Part shown: piece after piece, positions 45,227 through 57,770 of the stretch | Numbering within the stretch: position 1 is the stretch's first letter | Layout: each line of letters opens with the position of its first letter | Assembly (NCBI GenBank): GCA_963750065.1 | Contig: CAVVPK010000050.1 | Location: 1-64,000, forward strand | DNA: 64,000 nt | Direction of reading: 5' to 3' | From: CAVSRC01 sp963750065 | GTDB taxonomy: Bacteria; Pseudomonadota; Alphaproteobacteria; Rhizobiales; Kaistiaceae | Program-made: the position numbers and the translations under genes | Notes under the pieces: model-generated | Databases searched by the model: none | Seen by the model: only the letters and a program-made list of their open reading frames with translations | Told to the model about the DNA's origin: nothing

Positions 45227-45694
45227 CTAGCCGGCATGCGGGAACCCGTCCGTCTGCCGGAGTGCCTCGCCCAGCATCATGGCGGCGGCGGTGGCGACGT
45301 TGAGCGAGCGCATGCCGGCGCGCATGGGGATCGTCACCCGCGCGTCGGCTGCGGCGTGGACCGTCTCCGGCACGCCGGCGCTCTCGCGGCCCATCAGGAT
45401 CAGGTCGCCGCTCTCGAAGCCGAAATTGGCATAGGGCAGGGCGCCTTTCGTGGTCGCCAGCACCAGACGGCGCCCGGATTGCAGCCGCCACGCTTCAAAT
45501 TTGTCCCAGGAAAGGTGGCGGACGAGGCGCACCTGCTCCAGATAGTCCATGCCCGCCCGGCGGAGCGCCCGGTCGGAGAGGTCGAAGCCGGTCGGCTCGA
45601 TGACATGGACGTCCACCCCCAGACAGGCGCACAGTCTCAGCATGGTGCCGGTGTTCTGCGGAATGTCGGGCTGGTAGAGCGCAAGCGAGATCAT
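45227..45694 (-). CDS. trmL: tRNA (cytidine/uridine-34 2'-O)-methyltransferase
   Basis: A 155-residue SPOUT-class methyltransferase that modifies the wobble ribose of leucine tRNAs. The N-terminal LALYQPDIPQNTGTMLRLCA with its conserved Asn, the middle LILMGRESAGVP and the C-terminal knot IPMRAGMRSLNVATAAAMML are the three SpoU/TrmL motifs. Length is typical of TrmL, which lacks an extra RNA-binding domain. It is convergent with the PadR gene and divergent from the first ABC exporter. Confidence 0.93.
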   Translation of the reverse strand: MISLALYQPDIPQNTGTMLRLCACLGVDVHVIEPTGFDLSDRALRRAGMDYLEQVRLVRHLSWDKFEAWRLQSGRRLVLATTKGALPYANFGFESGDLILMGRESAGVPETVHAAADARVTIPMRAGMRSLNVATAAAMMLGEALRQTDGFPHAG

Positions 45695-45769
45695 GGCCGA
45701 GCGAAACCCGGGAAGCGGCGCGCCGTCAACTGCCCGGGCAGGGCTCCGGCGAGCATAGAATAGAGACGC

Positions 45770-47633
<1,864 letters not shown>

Positions 47634-47664
47634 AAGCCGGTCGGCGCCGCGGAGCAGGGCCGGG

Positions 47665-48414
47665 TCAGGCCAGCCGGCCGAGCGGAATGACTTCTTTCGA
47701 ATCCGGCTTGAAGGGATTGCCCAGCCAGTCGCCGAGCCATTGCTCGACCGCAAGGCCGGCCTCATCGATCAGGCCGGCAAGCGCGTCCTTGGGCGTGTAG
47801 CGGATCTGCGCTCTGGCGACGTATTCGCGGCCGCTGGAAAGGACGCGATAGCCGTTCTCATAGGTCAGGATGCCGGCATTGGCGTCATAGACGGAAGCGT
47901 TCCACGCCTCCGTCCGCCCGTGCTCCGGATGATAGAACGGCCGCAGCGTCTCCGCGCGCGTCCGTTCCTTGCGTCCGGGGAAGGCCGGATTGCGGCTGTC
48001 GAAGATGAAGCGTCCGCCGGGCGCGAGATGGGCAGCGATGGTGGCAAGTGCTGCACGCTGGTCGTCGGCAGTCATAAAGACCTGAAAGGCGTGGCCGGTG
48101 AGAAGGACGAGATCGAAGCGTTGCTTGAGGCGCGCGGAGCGGGCATCGGCCTCGACCCAGGTCACCTTGTCGCCGCCGGGGCGGTCCGCCGCGATCGCCA
48201 GCATCGCCGCGGCCGGATCGACCCCGGTGACCGAGCGGCCGGCGGCCAGTGACACCGCCAGTTCGCCGGTGCCGCAACCGAGATCGAGAACCGAGTGCGC
48301 CTCCTTGGCCAGCGTCAGGCAATAGGCGAAGTCGTCGCGCGGCCGGCAGCCGGCGTCATAGAACTGCGCCATATCCGGGTCGTCGTAGAGCGCGTTGCCT
48401 GCCGGCTGCTGCAT
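47665..48414 (-). CDS. Class I SAM-dependent methyltransferase
   Basis: A 249-residue methyltransferase with motif I HSVLDLGCGTGELAVSLA, the acidic VTGVDPAAAML strand and RFDLVLLTGHAFQVF as motif IV. The N-terminal NALYDDPDMAQFYD is typical of small-molecule methyltransferases with a substrate lid. It is encoded opposite to and between the first and second ABC exporters. Whether it acts on the same compounds that they export is unknown. Start at 48414 (MQQPAGN). Confidence 0.82.
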   Translation of the reverse strand: MQQPAGNALYDDPDMAQFYDAGCRPRDDFAYCLTLAKEAHSVLDLGCGTGELAVSLAAGRSVTGVDPAAAMLAIAADRPGGDKVTWVEADARSARLKQRFDLVLLTGHAFQVFMTADDQRAALATIAAHLAPGGRFIFDSRNPAFPGRKERTRAETLRPFYHPEHGRTEAWNASVYDANAGILTYENGYRVLSSGREYVARAQIRYTPKDALAGLIDEAGLAVEQWLGDWLGNPFKPDSKEVIPLGRLA

Positions 48415-48645
48415 GCCCACGCCGATAGCCGCGACCGCCGCCCGTGTCGAACGGCGAATCGGTTGCGAGGGCCGCAAATGTGCCGTTCGCGGCGGATAGT
48501 GGCCAATGGGCAACGGTCGTGTGGTTCCTGACACAATTTGGCCGCCGGCCTCTGGAAAATCGCGGCGAACAGGACTAGTCAGTCCGCCGTCGCGTCCGCA
48601 CGCATGATTCCGCGTGCCCCAGTCAACCTCTAGAGGAGATGCCGA

Positions 48646-48714
48646 ATGGAGCGTACCAGCACCATGGCCCTGGCCGCCGTCGCCGCCCGCGTCTCCTTCT
48701 GGCCGCTTGCCTGA
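48646..48714 (+). CDS. 22-residue leader peptide upstream of ABC exporter 2
   Basis: A 23-codon ORF begins ATG at 48646 with AGAGGAG at ideal spacing, a stronger ribosome-binding site than that of the downstream gene. It starts MERTSTMALAAV and ends FWPLA before TGA at 48712-48714. It lies 140 bases ahead of the exporter and is followed by stable stem-loops. The layout is that of a leader peptide in translation-coupled attenuation or drug-induced ribosome stalling. No function is proven. Confidence 0.6.
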   Translation: MERTSTMALAAVAARVSFWPLA

Positions 48715-48742
48715 CGCCGCACTGACGACTTCCCACCGGCCC

Positions 48743-48833
48743 GGAGCCTGAGTTCGGACGCCCGAGAAACGGGCGCCCCGGCTCCTCGTCCCTGCCTGTT
48801 TCACGCCCGGCCCGCGCGTCCCCGCGCGGCCGG
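48743..48833 (+). promoter_or_regulatory. Stem-loops between leader ORF and ABC exporter 2
   Basis: A nested hairpin has outer arms GGAGCC (48743-48748)/GGCTCC (48780-48785) and inner arms CGCCCG (48759-48764)/CGGGCG (48770-48775). A second GC-rich hairpin spans 48807-48833 (CCGGCCCGCGCG against CGCGCGGCCGG), ending about 24 bases before the GTG start and just ahead of its ribosome-binding site GGAG. The structures could sequester or expose initiation of the exporter depending on leader translation. No U-tract, so transcription termination is less likely. Confidence 0.5.
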
Positions 48834-48856
48834 TCCATCTCCGGAGCACGAGACCC

Positions 48857-50707
<1,851 letters not shown>

Positions 50708-50858
50708 TGTTGCTTCCGCGGGCATCGGCGAGCGGCCTGGAGGTCTGCGGGCGCCGCCCCTTTGCGACCCTGACAATCAAAACAGCGCCCGGCTCGCGGC
50801 CGGGGCGCGGTTCCCTGCCGGCCTGCCGGCACGGGGCCAGTCTTTTCGGTGCAGTGAG

Positions 50859-52730
50859 ATGTTTGGCTTCTTCGAGACCCTGATCGACCCGTTCCGCCGG
50901 CATGACGAGAGCATGCCGCCGGGCACGCTCGCCGGCTTCTACTGGTACTACACCCGCCAGGTGTGGCCGGTGCTCGCCGCGCTTCTGGTCGTCGGCCTGT
51001 TCGTGTCGCTGATCGAGGTGTCGATCTTCCGCTACATCGGCGCCATCGTCGATCTGCTCAAGTCGACGACACCGGAGAAGGTCATGTCCGACTACGGCAT
51101 GACCTTCCTGTGGATGGGCTTCGTCGTCGCCGTCGCGCGGCCGGTGGTGACCATCCTGCACGATCTTCTCGTGCAGCAGTCGCTGGCGCCGTCGTTCACC
51201 AATCTGGTGCGCTGGCAGACGCACCGCTATGTGCTGCGCCAGACCGTCGGCTTCTTCAACAACGACTTCGCCGGCCGCATCGCCTCGAAGATCATCCAGA
51301 CCGGCCCGGCGCTGCGCGAATCCGTCGTGCAGGTATGCGACGCGCTGTGGTTCGTCACCATCTACGCCATCAGTTCGCTGGTGCTCTTCGGCCAGCTCGA
51401 TCTGGTGCTGATGGTGCCGCTGGCGATCTGGATCCTCGGCTTCGTCACCACGCTCACCATTTTCGTACCACGCATCCGTCGGCGCTCGGTGGTTGTCTCC
51501 GAGGCGCGCTCGATGCTCACCGGGCGCATCGTCGACAGCTATACCAATATCCAGACGGTGAAGCTGTTTGCGCACACCTCGCGCGAGGACAATTACGCCC
51601 GCGATGCCGTCGACGATCACCTGCAGAAGTTCCGCGCCTCGACCCGGCTGATCACCTCCATGTCGAGCACGGTGGTGATCATGAACGGCCTGCTGATCAG
51701 CGGCACGACCGCGCTGGCCGTGTGGCTGTGGGCGCACGGCGCGCTGACGCTGGGCGCGCTCACCATCGCGGCGGGCCTCGCCTTCCGCATCGCCACCATG
51801 TCCGGGTGGATCATGTGGACCTCGGTCGGTGTGTTCGACAATGTCGGCGCGGTGCAGGAAGGCATGGAGACCATCGCCCGGCCGCAGGACCTGGTCGACA
51901 AGCCCGATGCATATCCGCTCAAGGTCACTCGCGGCGAGATCCGTTTCGAGAACATCGGTTTCCACTACGGCCGTAAGAGCGGGATCATCGACGACCTGTC
52001 GCTGACGATCGCGCCCGGCGAGAAGGTCGGGCTGGTCGGGCGCTCGGGCGCCGGCAAGTCGACGCTGGTCAACCTGCTCTTGCGCTTCTACGACACCGAG
52101 GACGGCCGTATCGTCATCGACGGCCAGGACATCGCGCACGCCACGCAAGATTCGCTGAGGAGCCAGATCGGTCTGGTGACGCAGGATACCTCGCTGCTGC
52201 ACCGCTCGATCCGCGACAACATCCTCTATGGCCGTCCCGAGGCGGGGGAGGGCGCCATGCAGGAGGCCGCGCGCCAGGCCTATGCGGAAGAGTTCATCCC
52301 GCAGCTTCTCGACCACTACGGTCGGGCCGGCTTCGACGCCCATGTCGGCGAGCGCGGCGCCAAGCTGTCCGGCGGCCAGCGCCAGCGGGTGGCGATCGCC
52401 CGGGTGCTACTCAAGGACGCGCCGATCCTGGTCCTCGACGAGGCGACAAGCGCGCTGGATTCGGAAGTGGAAGGAGCGATCCAGGAGAGCTTTGCCGGGC
52501 TGATGGCCGGCAAGACGGTGATCGCCATCGCCCATCGGCTGTCGACCATCGCGGCCATGGACCGGCTGGTCGTGCTCGACGCCGGGCGCATCGTCGAGAC
52601 CGGCAGCCACGACGAACTCTTGCGCCATGGCGGGCTCTATGCCGCCCTGTGGAGCCGCCAATCCGGCGGTTTTCTCAACACCGACCGGCAGCCGGCCGAG
52701 GGCGCGCCGCCGGCCACCGCGGCGGAGTAG
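50859..52730 (+). CDS. ABC exporter half-transporter 3 (fused membrane and ATPase domains)
   Basis: A 623-residue exporter paralogous to the two upstream copies: FGFFETLIDPFR at the N-terminus, six membrane helices, coupling region SYTNIQTVKLFAHTSREDNY, then VGLVGRSGAGKST, LSGGQRQR, ILVLDEATSALD and IAIAHRLSTI. Catalytic glutamates are intact in all copies, so each could hydrolyse ATP. The ATG at 50859 overlaps the end of a 58-codon frame that begins inside the stop of copy 2 (TGATG). It may heterodimerise with copy 2. Confidence 0.92.
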   Translation: MFGFFETLIDPFRRHDESMPPGTLAGFYWYYTRQVWPVLAALLVVGLFVSLIEVSIFRYIGAIVDLLKSTTPEKVMSDYGMTFLWMGFVVAVARPVVTILHDLLVQQSLAPSFTNLVRWQTHRYVLRQTVGFFNNDFAGRIASKIIQTGPALRESVVQVCDALWFVTIYAISSLVLFGQLDLVLMVPLAIWILGFVTTLTIFVPRIRRRSVVVSEARSMLTGRIVDSYTNIQTVKLFAHTSREDNYARDAVDDHLQKFRASTRLITSMSSTVVIMNGLLISGTTALAVWLWAHGALTLGALTIAAGLAFRIATMSGWIMWTSVGVFDNVGAVQEGMETIARPQDLVDKPDAYPLKVTRGEIRFENIGFHYGRKSGIIDDLSLTIAPGEKVGLVGRSGAGKSTLVNLLLRFYDTEDGRIVIDGQDIAHATQDSLRSQIGLVTQDTSLLHRSIRDNILYGRPEAGEGAMQEAARQAYAEEFIPQLLDHYGRAGFDAHVGERGAKLSGGQRQRVAIARVLLKDAPILVLDEATSALDSEVEGAIQESFAGLMAGKTVIAIAHRLSTIAAMDRLVVLDAGRIVETGSHDELLRHGGLYAALWSRQSGGFLNTDRQPAEGAPPATAAE

Positions 52731-52871
52731 GAGAGGCGCCCCCCGCGACAATATGCGCAAAGCCCGGGGGATGACTGGACAAGCGCCAATGGCGATGGCT
52801 AAACAGACGCGGCCGGTGGAGGGATTCTAAACAGTCCGTCCGCCCGGAGGGGCATTTTTGGGGGTCCGACC

Positions 52872-53441
52872 TTGGCAAGTACCGATACGGCTGACCATCC
52901 GGAGCCGACACGGCGTGATTTCATCTACATAGCGACCGGCGCCGTTGGCGCGGTCGGCGCGGCGCTGACCGTCTGGCCGCTGGTCGACCAGATGAACCCG
53001 GACGCCGCGGCGCTCGCGCTCGCCCAGGTCGAGGTCGACATTTCCTCGGTCACCGAGGGCATGTCGCTGATCGTCAAATGGCGCGGCAAGCCCGTGGTCG
53101 TGCGTCAGCGCACCAAGAAGGAGATCGACGAGGCCAAGACGGTCCCGATCTCCGATCTGCGCGATGGCCTCGCGCGCAATGCCAACCTGCCGGCCAATGC
53201 GCCGGCGACCGACGCCAACCGCGCCGCCAAGGGCAAGGAAGCGTGGTTCGTGATGATCCAGATTTGCACCCATCTCGGCTGCGTGCCGCTCGGCCAGGAA
53301 GGCGAGTACGGCGGCTGGTTCTGCCCGTGCCACGGCTCGGTCTACGACACCGCCGGCCGCATCCGGCAGGGGCCGGCGCCGGAGAACATGGCGATCCCGC
53401 TTTACGATTTCATCACCGATACCACGCTGCGCATCGGCTGA
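52872..53441 (+). CDS. petA: Ubiquinol-cytochrome c reductase iron-sulfur (Rieske) subunit
   Basis: The Rieske subunit of the cytochrome bc1 complex, 189 residues. A Tat-type signal anchor (RRDFIYIATGAVGAVGAAL) holds it in the membrane. The [2Fe-2S] ligands are in CTHLGC and CPCHGS, with the disulfide cysteines in the same boxes. The start is a TTG preceded by GGGGG at 8 bases. It transfers electrons from ubiquinol to cytochrome c1 on the periplasmic side. First gene of petABC. Confidence 0.95.
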   Translation: MASTDTADHPEPTRRDFIYIATGAVGAVGAALTVWPLVDQMNPDAAALALAQVEVDISSVTEGMSLIVKWRGKPVVVRQRTKKEIDEAKTVPISDLRDGLARNANLPANAPATDANRAAKGKEAWFVMIQICTHLGCVPLGQEGEYGGWFCPCHGSVYDTAGRIRQGPAPENMAIPLYDFITDTTLRIG

Positions 53442-53460
53442 ACGGGGCAAAGACAGCAAG

Positions 53461-54724
53461 ATGGCCGGCCACTCGACTTTCGAACCCAGAAAATCCTGTT
53501 GCCAAATGGCTGGAGAGCCGCCTGCCGGTTCTCAGCCTCGTCCACTCGTCGTTCGTCGTCTATCCGACGCCGCGCAACCTGAACTACTGGTGGAACTTCG
53601 GCGCGATCCTCATCTTCATGCTGGCGGCGCAGATCGTCACCGGCATCGTGCTGGCCATGCACTACATCCCGGCCGACGCGCTGGCCTTCAATTCGGTCGA
53701 GAACATCATGCGCAACGTCAACTACGGTTGGCTGCTGCGCTACCTGCACGCCAACGGCGCGTCGATGTTCTTCTTCGCCGTCTATATCCACATCCTGCGC
53801 GGCATGTACTTCGGCTCCTACAAGGCGCCGCGCGAGGTGCTGTGGATTCTCGGCGTCATCATCTACCTCTTGATGATGGCCACTGCCTTCATGGGCTACG
53901 TGCTGCCCTGGGGGCAGATGTCGTTCTGGGCGGCCAACGTCATCACCAACCTGTTCTCGGCCATTCCGGTGGTCGGCGGTGCGATCGTCACCTGGCTGTG
54001 GGGCGGCTTCGCGGTCGGCGGGCCGACGCTCAATCGCTTCTACTCGCTGCACTACCTGCTGCCGTTCATGATCGCCGGCGTGGTGCTCCTGCACATCTGG
54101 GCGCTGCACGTTCCCGGCAACGGCAATCCGACCGGCGTCGAAGTCAAGGACAAGCAGGACACGGTGACCTTCCATCCCTACTACACGATCAAGGACACCT
54201 TCGGCCTCAGCGTGTTCCTCGTCCTGTTCGCCTGGCTGGTGTTCTTCATCCCCAATTATCTCGGCCACGCGGACAACTACATCCCGGCCAACCCGCTGCA
54301 GACGCCGGCGGAGATCGTTCCGGAATGGTACTTCCTGCCGTTCTATGCGATCCTGCGCGCCATCCCCAACAAGCTGTTCGGCGTCATCGCCCTGTTCGCT
54401 TCGATCGGCGTCCTGGTCTTCCTGCCGTGGCTGGATACTTCGCGCGTGCGCTCGTCGACCTTCCGGCCTGTCTACAAGCAGTTCTTCTGGATCTTCGTGG
54501 TGGTCGGCGTCTTGCTCGGCTATCTCGGTTCGCAGTCGCCGACCGGCTTCACGCTGCATGTGCCGAACGTCATCTGGGCGCGCGTCCTCACCTTCTATTA
54601 CTTCGCCCATTTCCTGATCGTGCTGCCGGTCGTCGGCCTGATCGAGCGGCCCAGGCCGCTGCCGGCGAGTATCACCGAGTCGGTGCTCGCCAAGTCGGGC
54701 CAAACGGCACAGGCGGGGGGCTGA
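53461..54724 (+). CDS. petB: Ubiquinol-cytochrome c reductase cytochrome b subunit, with frame break near the N-terminus
   Basis: The di-heme membrane subunit of the bc1 complex, about 420 residues if repaired. Eight helices and the quinone-site PEWYFLPFYAILRAIPNK are intact, as are heme-ligand regions (AMHYIPAD, RYLHANGASMFF). The ATG at 53461 opens MAGHSTFEP, but the rest (ENPVAKWLESRLPVLSLVHS) is in another frame: one extra base lies at about 53488-53494 (CCCAGAAAAT). No in-frame start precedes the conserved part nearby. Because the complex is normally essential for respiration, a sequence error is the likeliest cause. Confidence 0.9.
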
Positions 54725-54729
54725 CCGAG

Positions 54730-55599
54730 ATGAAAATGCGTTTCGCCAGTCTTTTCGCCGTCGCTGCCGTTGTCGGCCTGACGATGGCGCTGCCGGTCTC
54801 CGCACAGGAAGCCGGCGGCGGCACCCTGCCGACCGAGTTCCCGCTCAAGAAGCCGCCGTTGATGAAGTGGTCGTTCGCCGGCTTCTTCGGCACCTACGAT
54901 CAGGCGCAGCTGCAGCGCGGCTTCCAGGTCTACAAGGAAGTCTGCTCGGCCTGTCACTCGATGAATCTGGTCGATTTCCGTAATCTTGGCGATCCCGGTG
55001 GTCCGCATTTCACCGAGGCCGAGGTCAAGGCGCTGGCGGCGTCCTATCAGGTCACCGATGGGCCGAACGACGCCGGCGACATGTTCCAGCGTGCCGGCAA
55101 GCCTTACGACCATCTGCCGGCGCCGTTCGCCAACACCGAGGCCGCCGCGGCGGCCAATGGCGGCGCGGCGCCGCCCGACCTGTCGGTGATCGCCAAGGCG
55201 CGCGCCGTCAAGCGCGGCTTGATTTGGGGGCTCTTGGATTTCTTCACCGGCTATCAGGAAGCTGGGCCGGATTATATCCACGCTCTGCTCACCGGCTTCA
55301 CCGACCCGCCTCCCGGCGTGAAGGTGCCGGATGGGACCTACTACAATCCTTATTTCCATGCCGCCATATCGCTGCACATGCCGCCGCCGCTGTCGGACGG
55401 CCAGGTGACCTACAGCGACGGCTCGCCGCAGACGGTCGACCAGTACGCCAAGGACGTCGCCGCCTTCCTGATGTGGACGGCGGAGCCGCACCTGATGGAG
55501 CGCAAGCGCGTCGGCTTCATGACCATGATCTTCCTGGTCGTGTTCGCCGGCCTGATGTACCTGACCAAGAAGCGCGTCTGGTCGGACGTGAAGCACTAG
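54730..55599 (+). CDS. petC: Cytochrome c1
   Basis: The c-type cytochrome of the bc1 complex, 289 residues. A signal peptide (MKMRFASLFAVAAVVGLTM, cleavage after VSAQ) is followed by the heme-binding CSACH with preceding YKEVCSACHSMNLVDFRNL. The C-terminal helix MTMIFLVVFAGLMYLTKKR anchors it in the membrane. The methionine ligand probably lies in HMPPPLSDG. It starts 5 bases after petB ends. It passes electrons to soluble or membrane cytochrome c. Confidence 0.95.
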   Translation: MKMRFASLFAVAAVVGLTMALPVSAQEAGGGTLPTEFPLKKPPLMKWSFAGFFGTYDQAQLQRGFQVYKEVCSACHSMNLVDFRNLGDPGGPHFTEAEVKALAASYQVTDGPNDAGDMFQRAGKPYDHLPAPFANTEAAAAANGGAAPPDLSVIAKARAVKRGLIWGLLDFFTGYQEAGPDYIHALLTGFTDPPPGVKVPDGTYYNPYFHAAISLHMPPPLSDGQVTYSDGSPQTVDQYAKDVAAFLMWTAEPHLMERKRVGFMTMIFLVVFAGLMYLTKKRVWSDVKH

Positions 55600-55613
55600 G
55601 GGAGTGGGAATCG

Positions 55614-56291
55614 GTGGCGACGGCGCCCCTCAGCGCCGTCCTCTTCGATCTCGACGGCACGCTCTATGACCGCGCGGCGTCGTTGCGCGCCTTCCTCTCC
55701 GCGCAATATGGGCGGCGCCGTGAGATACTTGGCGCCCTGTCGCGCGAAGCCTTCATCACCACCTTCGTCGCCTATGACGCCAACGGGTCGGTGCGCCGCG
55801 ATATCGTCTATCCGCGCATCCTGAACGAGTTCGGCGGCGATCCGGCCGCCGCGCCGCTGCTGGTCGCCGACTATGTCGATTGTTACCGCGATTTCTGCCA
55901 GGAGTCGGCCGACCTCTTCCCGACCCTGGACCGGCTTCGCGCCGACGGCCTCAGCCTCGGCATTGTCACCAATGGTCAGATCGTCATCCAGGAGCACACG
56001 CTCGCCGGGCTCGGCCTCGACCATGCCTTCGATACGATCCTGATTTCCGAAGCGGAGGGCATCCGCAAGCCCGATCCTGAGATCTTCCGGCGGGCGCTTG
56101 CCCGCCTCGATGTGACGGCCGGGGCGGCTGCCTATGTCGGTGACAACCCGGAAGCCGACATCGCCGGTGCTCACGCCGCCGAGATGCGTGCCATCTGGAT
56201 GGCCAACAGCTATTACCGGCCGCCGCGGGACGCCGATGCCACGATCCATCGTCTCGCTGACCTGCCGGCCGTCGTCGCCGCCTGGCGGTAG
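55614..56291 (+). CDS. HAD-family hydrolase
   Basis: A 225-residue HAD hydrolase. Motif I is VLFDLDGTLYDRAAS, motif II GIVTNGQ, motif III the lysine in GIRKPDPEIF and motif IV VGDNPEADIAGA. The TNG and YD variants are common in HAD-IA phosphatases of the YjjG/YfnB type acting on nucleotides or other small phosphates. The start is a GTG at 55614 with GGGGAG upstream. It lies 14 bases after petC and 84 before apt, in line with a nucleotide-related role. Confidence 0.87.
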   Translation: MATAPLSAVLFDLDGTLYDRAASLRAFLSAQYGRRREILGALSREAFITTFVAYDANGSVRRDIVYPRILNEFGGDPAAAPLLVADYVDCYRDFCQESADLFPTLDRLRADGLSLGIVTNGQIVIQEHTLAGLGLDHAFDTILISEAEGIRKPDPEIFRRALARLDVTAGAAAYVGDNPEADIAGAHAAEMRAIWMANSYYRPPRDADATIHRLADLPAVVAAWR

Positions 56292-56375
56292 CGGTGTCCG
56301 TGGCGCACGCCGCGCGCATTTGCTAAAGCCCATGCGAAAAGCGCCGTTACCCGGCGCACTTGGGGGAAAGCGTTC

Positions 56376-56915
56376 GTGCAACCCGTGATCGATCTCAAGT
56401 CTCTGATCCGCACCATTCCGGATTATCCGCGCAAGGGCATCCTGTTCCGCGACATCACCACGCTGATCGCCAATCCGGCGGGCCTGCGCGCCTCTGTCGA
56501 CGGGCTGGTGCTGCCCTTCCTCGAGGCACACATCGACAAGGTGGTGGGGATCGAGGCGCGCGGCTTCATCCTCGGCGGGGCGGTCGCCCACGAGCTCGGC
56601 CGCGGCTTCGTGCCCATCCGCAAGAAAGGCAAGCTGCCCTGGCGCACCATCGGGCAGGAATACAGCCTCGAATACGGCGTCGACACGATCGAGATCCATG
56701 CCGACGCCATTGGCGAGGGCGACCGCGTGCTGCTGGTCGACGACCTGATCGCCACCGGCGGCACGGCGGAGGCGGCCACCGCGCTCATCCGCCGTTCGGG
56801 TGGCGAGCTGGTTGCCGCGACCTTCGTCATCGACCTGCCCGACCTCGGCGGTGCCAAGCGCCTGGCCGAGCGCGACGTCACGGTGCACACGCTGGTCAGC
56901 TTCGAGGGAGACTAA
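56376..56915 (+). CDS. apt: Adenine phosphoribosyltransferase
   Basis: Converts adenine and PRPP to AMP for purine salvage. The 179-residue protein shows IPDYPRKGILFRDITTL, VGIEARGFILGGAVAHEL, IRKKGKLPW and the PRPP loop VLLVDDLIATGGTAEA. The start is GTG at 56376 with GGGGGAAAG upstream. Its TAA overlaps the ATG of the next gene (TAATG), so the two are coupled. Confidence 0.96.
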   Translation: MQPVIDLKSLIRTIPDYPRKGILFRDITTLIANPAGLRASVDGLVLPFLEAHIDKVVGIEARGFILGGAVAHELGRGFVPIRKKGKLPWRTIGQEYSLEYGVDTIEIHADAIGEGDRVLLVDDLIATGGTAEAATALIRRSGGELVAATFVIDLPDLGGAKRLAERDVTVHTLVSFEGD

Positions 56916-57583
56916 TGACCGACTTCCATATCTATGTGGGTTATCGCACCGTCTCGTCCTGGTCGCTGCGCGGCTGGCTGCCGATGAAGAAGGCCGGCGT
57001 GCCCTTCGAGGAGACGCTGATCCGCTACCGCACGCCGGAGGGCAGGGCGGAACTCGACCGGCTGTCGCCGACCGGCAAGGTGCCGTTTCTGGTCCATGCG
57101 CTGCCGGATGGAAGCACGGCCAGGGTGTGGGATTCGCTGGCCATCGCCGAATATCTGGCCGAGACCGTGCCGGAGGCGCGGCTGTGGCCCGACGACCCGG
57201 CCGCGCGGGCGCATGCCCGTTCGATCGCGGCGGAGATGCATTCCGGCTTTGCGGCGCTGCGCCAGCATTTCGACATGGCGCTTTTCGAACGGCGCCCGAC
57301 GCCGACCGATCCGCAGGCGCTGAAGGATGTCGCCCGCATCCAGGCGATCTGGCGCGAATGCCGCGAGCGCTGGGGGCAGACAAGCGGCGGGCCGTTCCTT
57401 TTCGGCCGCTGGAGCAACGCCGATGCGGCCTTTGCGCCGGTGGCGACCCGCTTCCGCACCTACGGGGTGAAGTCTGACGCCATGGCCGCCGCCTATATGG
57501 AGGCGGTGCTCGCCGACCCGGATTTTCTCACCTGGGAGGCGCAGGCCAAAAGAGACCTGCCGCCGGAGTTGCCTGTGCACTGA
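56915..57583 (+). CDS. Glutathione S-transferase family protein
   Basis: A 222-residue GST. The thioredoxin-fold N-terminal domain shows VSSWSLRGWLPMKKAGVPFE with the catalytic Ser region, SPTGKVPFLV with the cis-proline, and WDSLAIAEYLAE, the glutathione-binding Asp-Ser pair. The C-terminal helical domain includes FGRWSNADAAFAPVATRF with the N-capping box. It is translationally coupled to apt, though no biochemical link is known. Substrate unknown. Confidence 0.9.
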   Translation: MTDFHIYVGYRTVSSWSLRGWLPMKKAGVPFEETLIRYRTPEGRAELDRLSPTGKVPFLVHALPDGSTARVWDSLAIAEYLAETVPEARLWPDDPAARAHARSIAAEMHSGFAALRQHFDMALFERRPTPTDPQALKDVARIQAIWRECRERWGQTSGGPFLFGRWSNADAAFAPVATRFRTYGVKSDAMAAAYMEAVLADPDFLTWEAQAKRDLPPELPVH

Positions 57584-57770
57584 GCCGCTCCGTCGGCCGA
57601 GAGTGTCGTGATCCGGCAAAAGGAATGCGCTAGGCTGGCCCATCCCGCTTGGCCTGTGTTGGCATTTTCCGCGTTGCAGACCGCACAGACAGGCGCCGAT
57701 CCCGAGCCGGCAAAGCAATTGCCGCCGCCGGTTCCTTCAGGGGCGATTCACTGACGAGAGAGGCTGAGCC

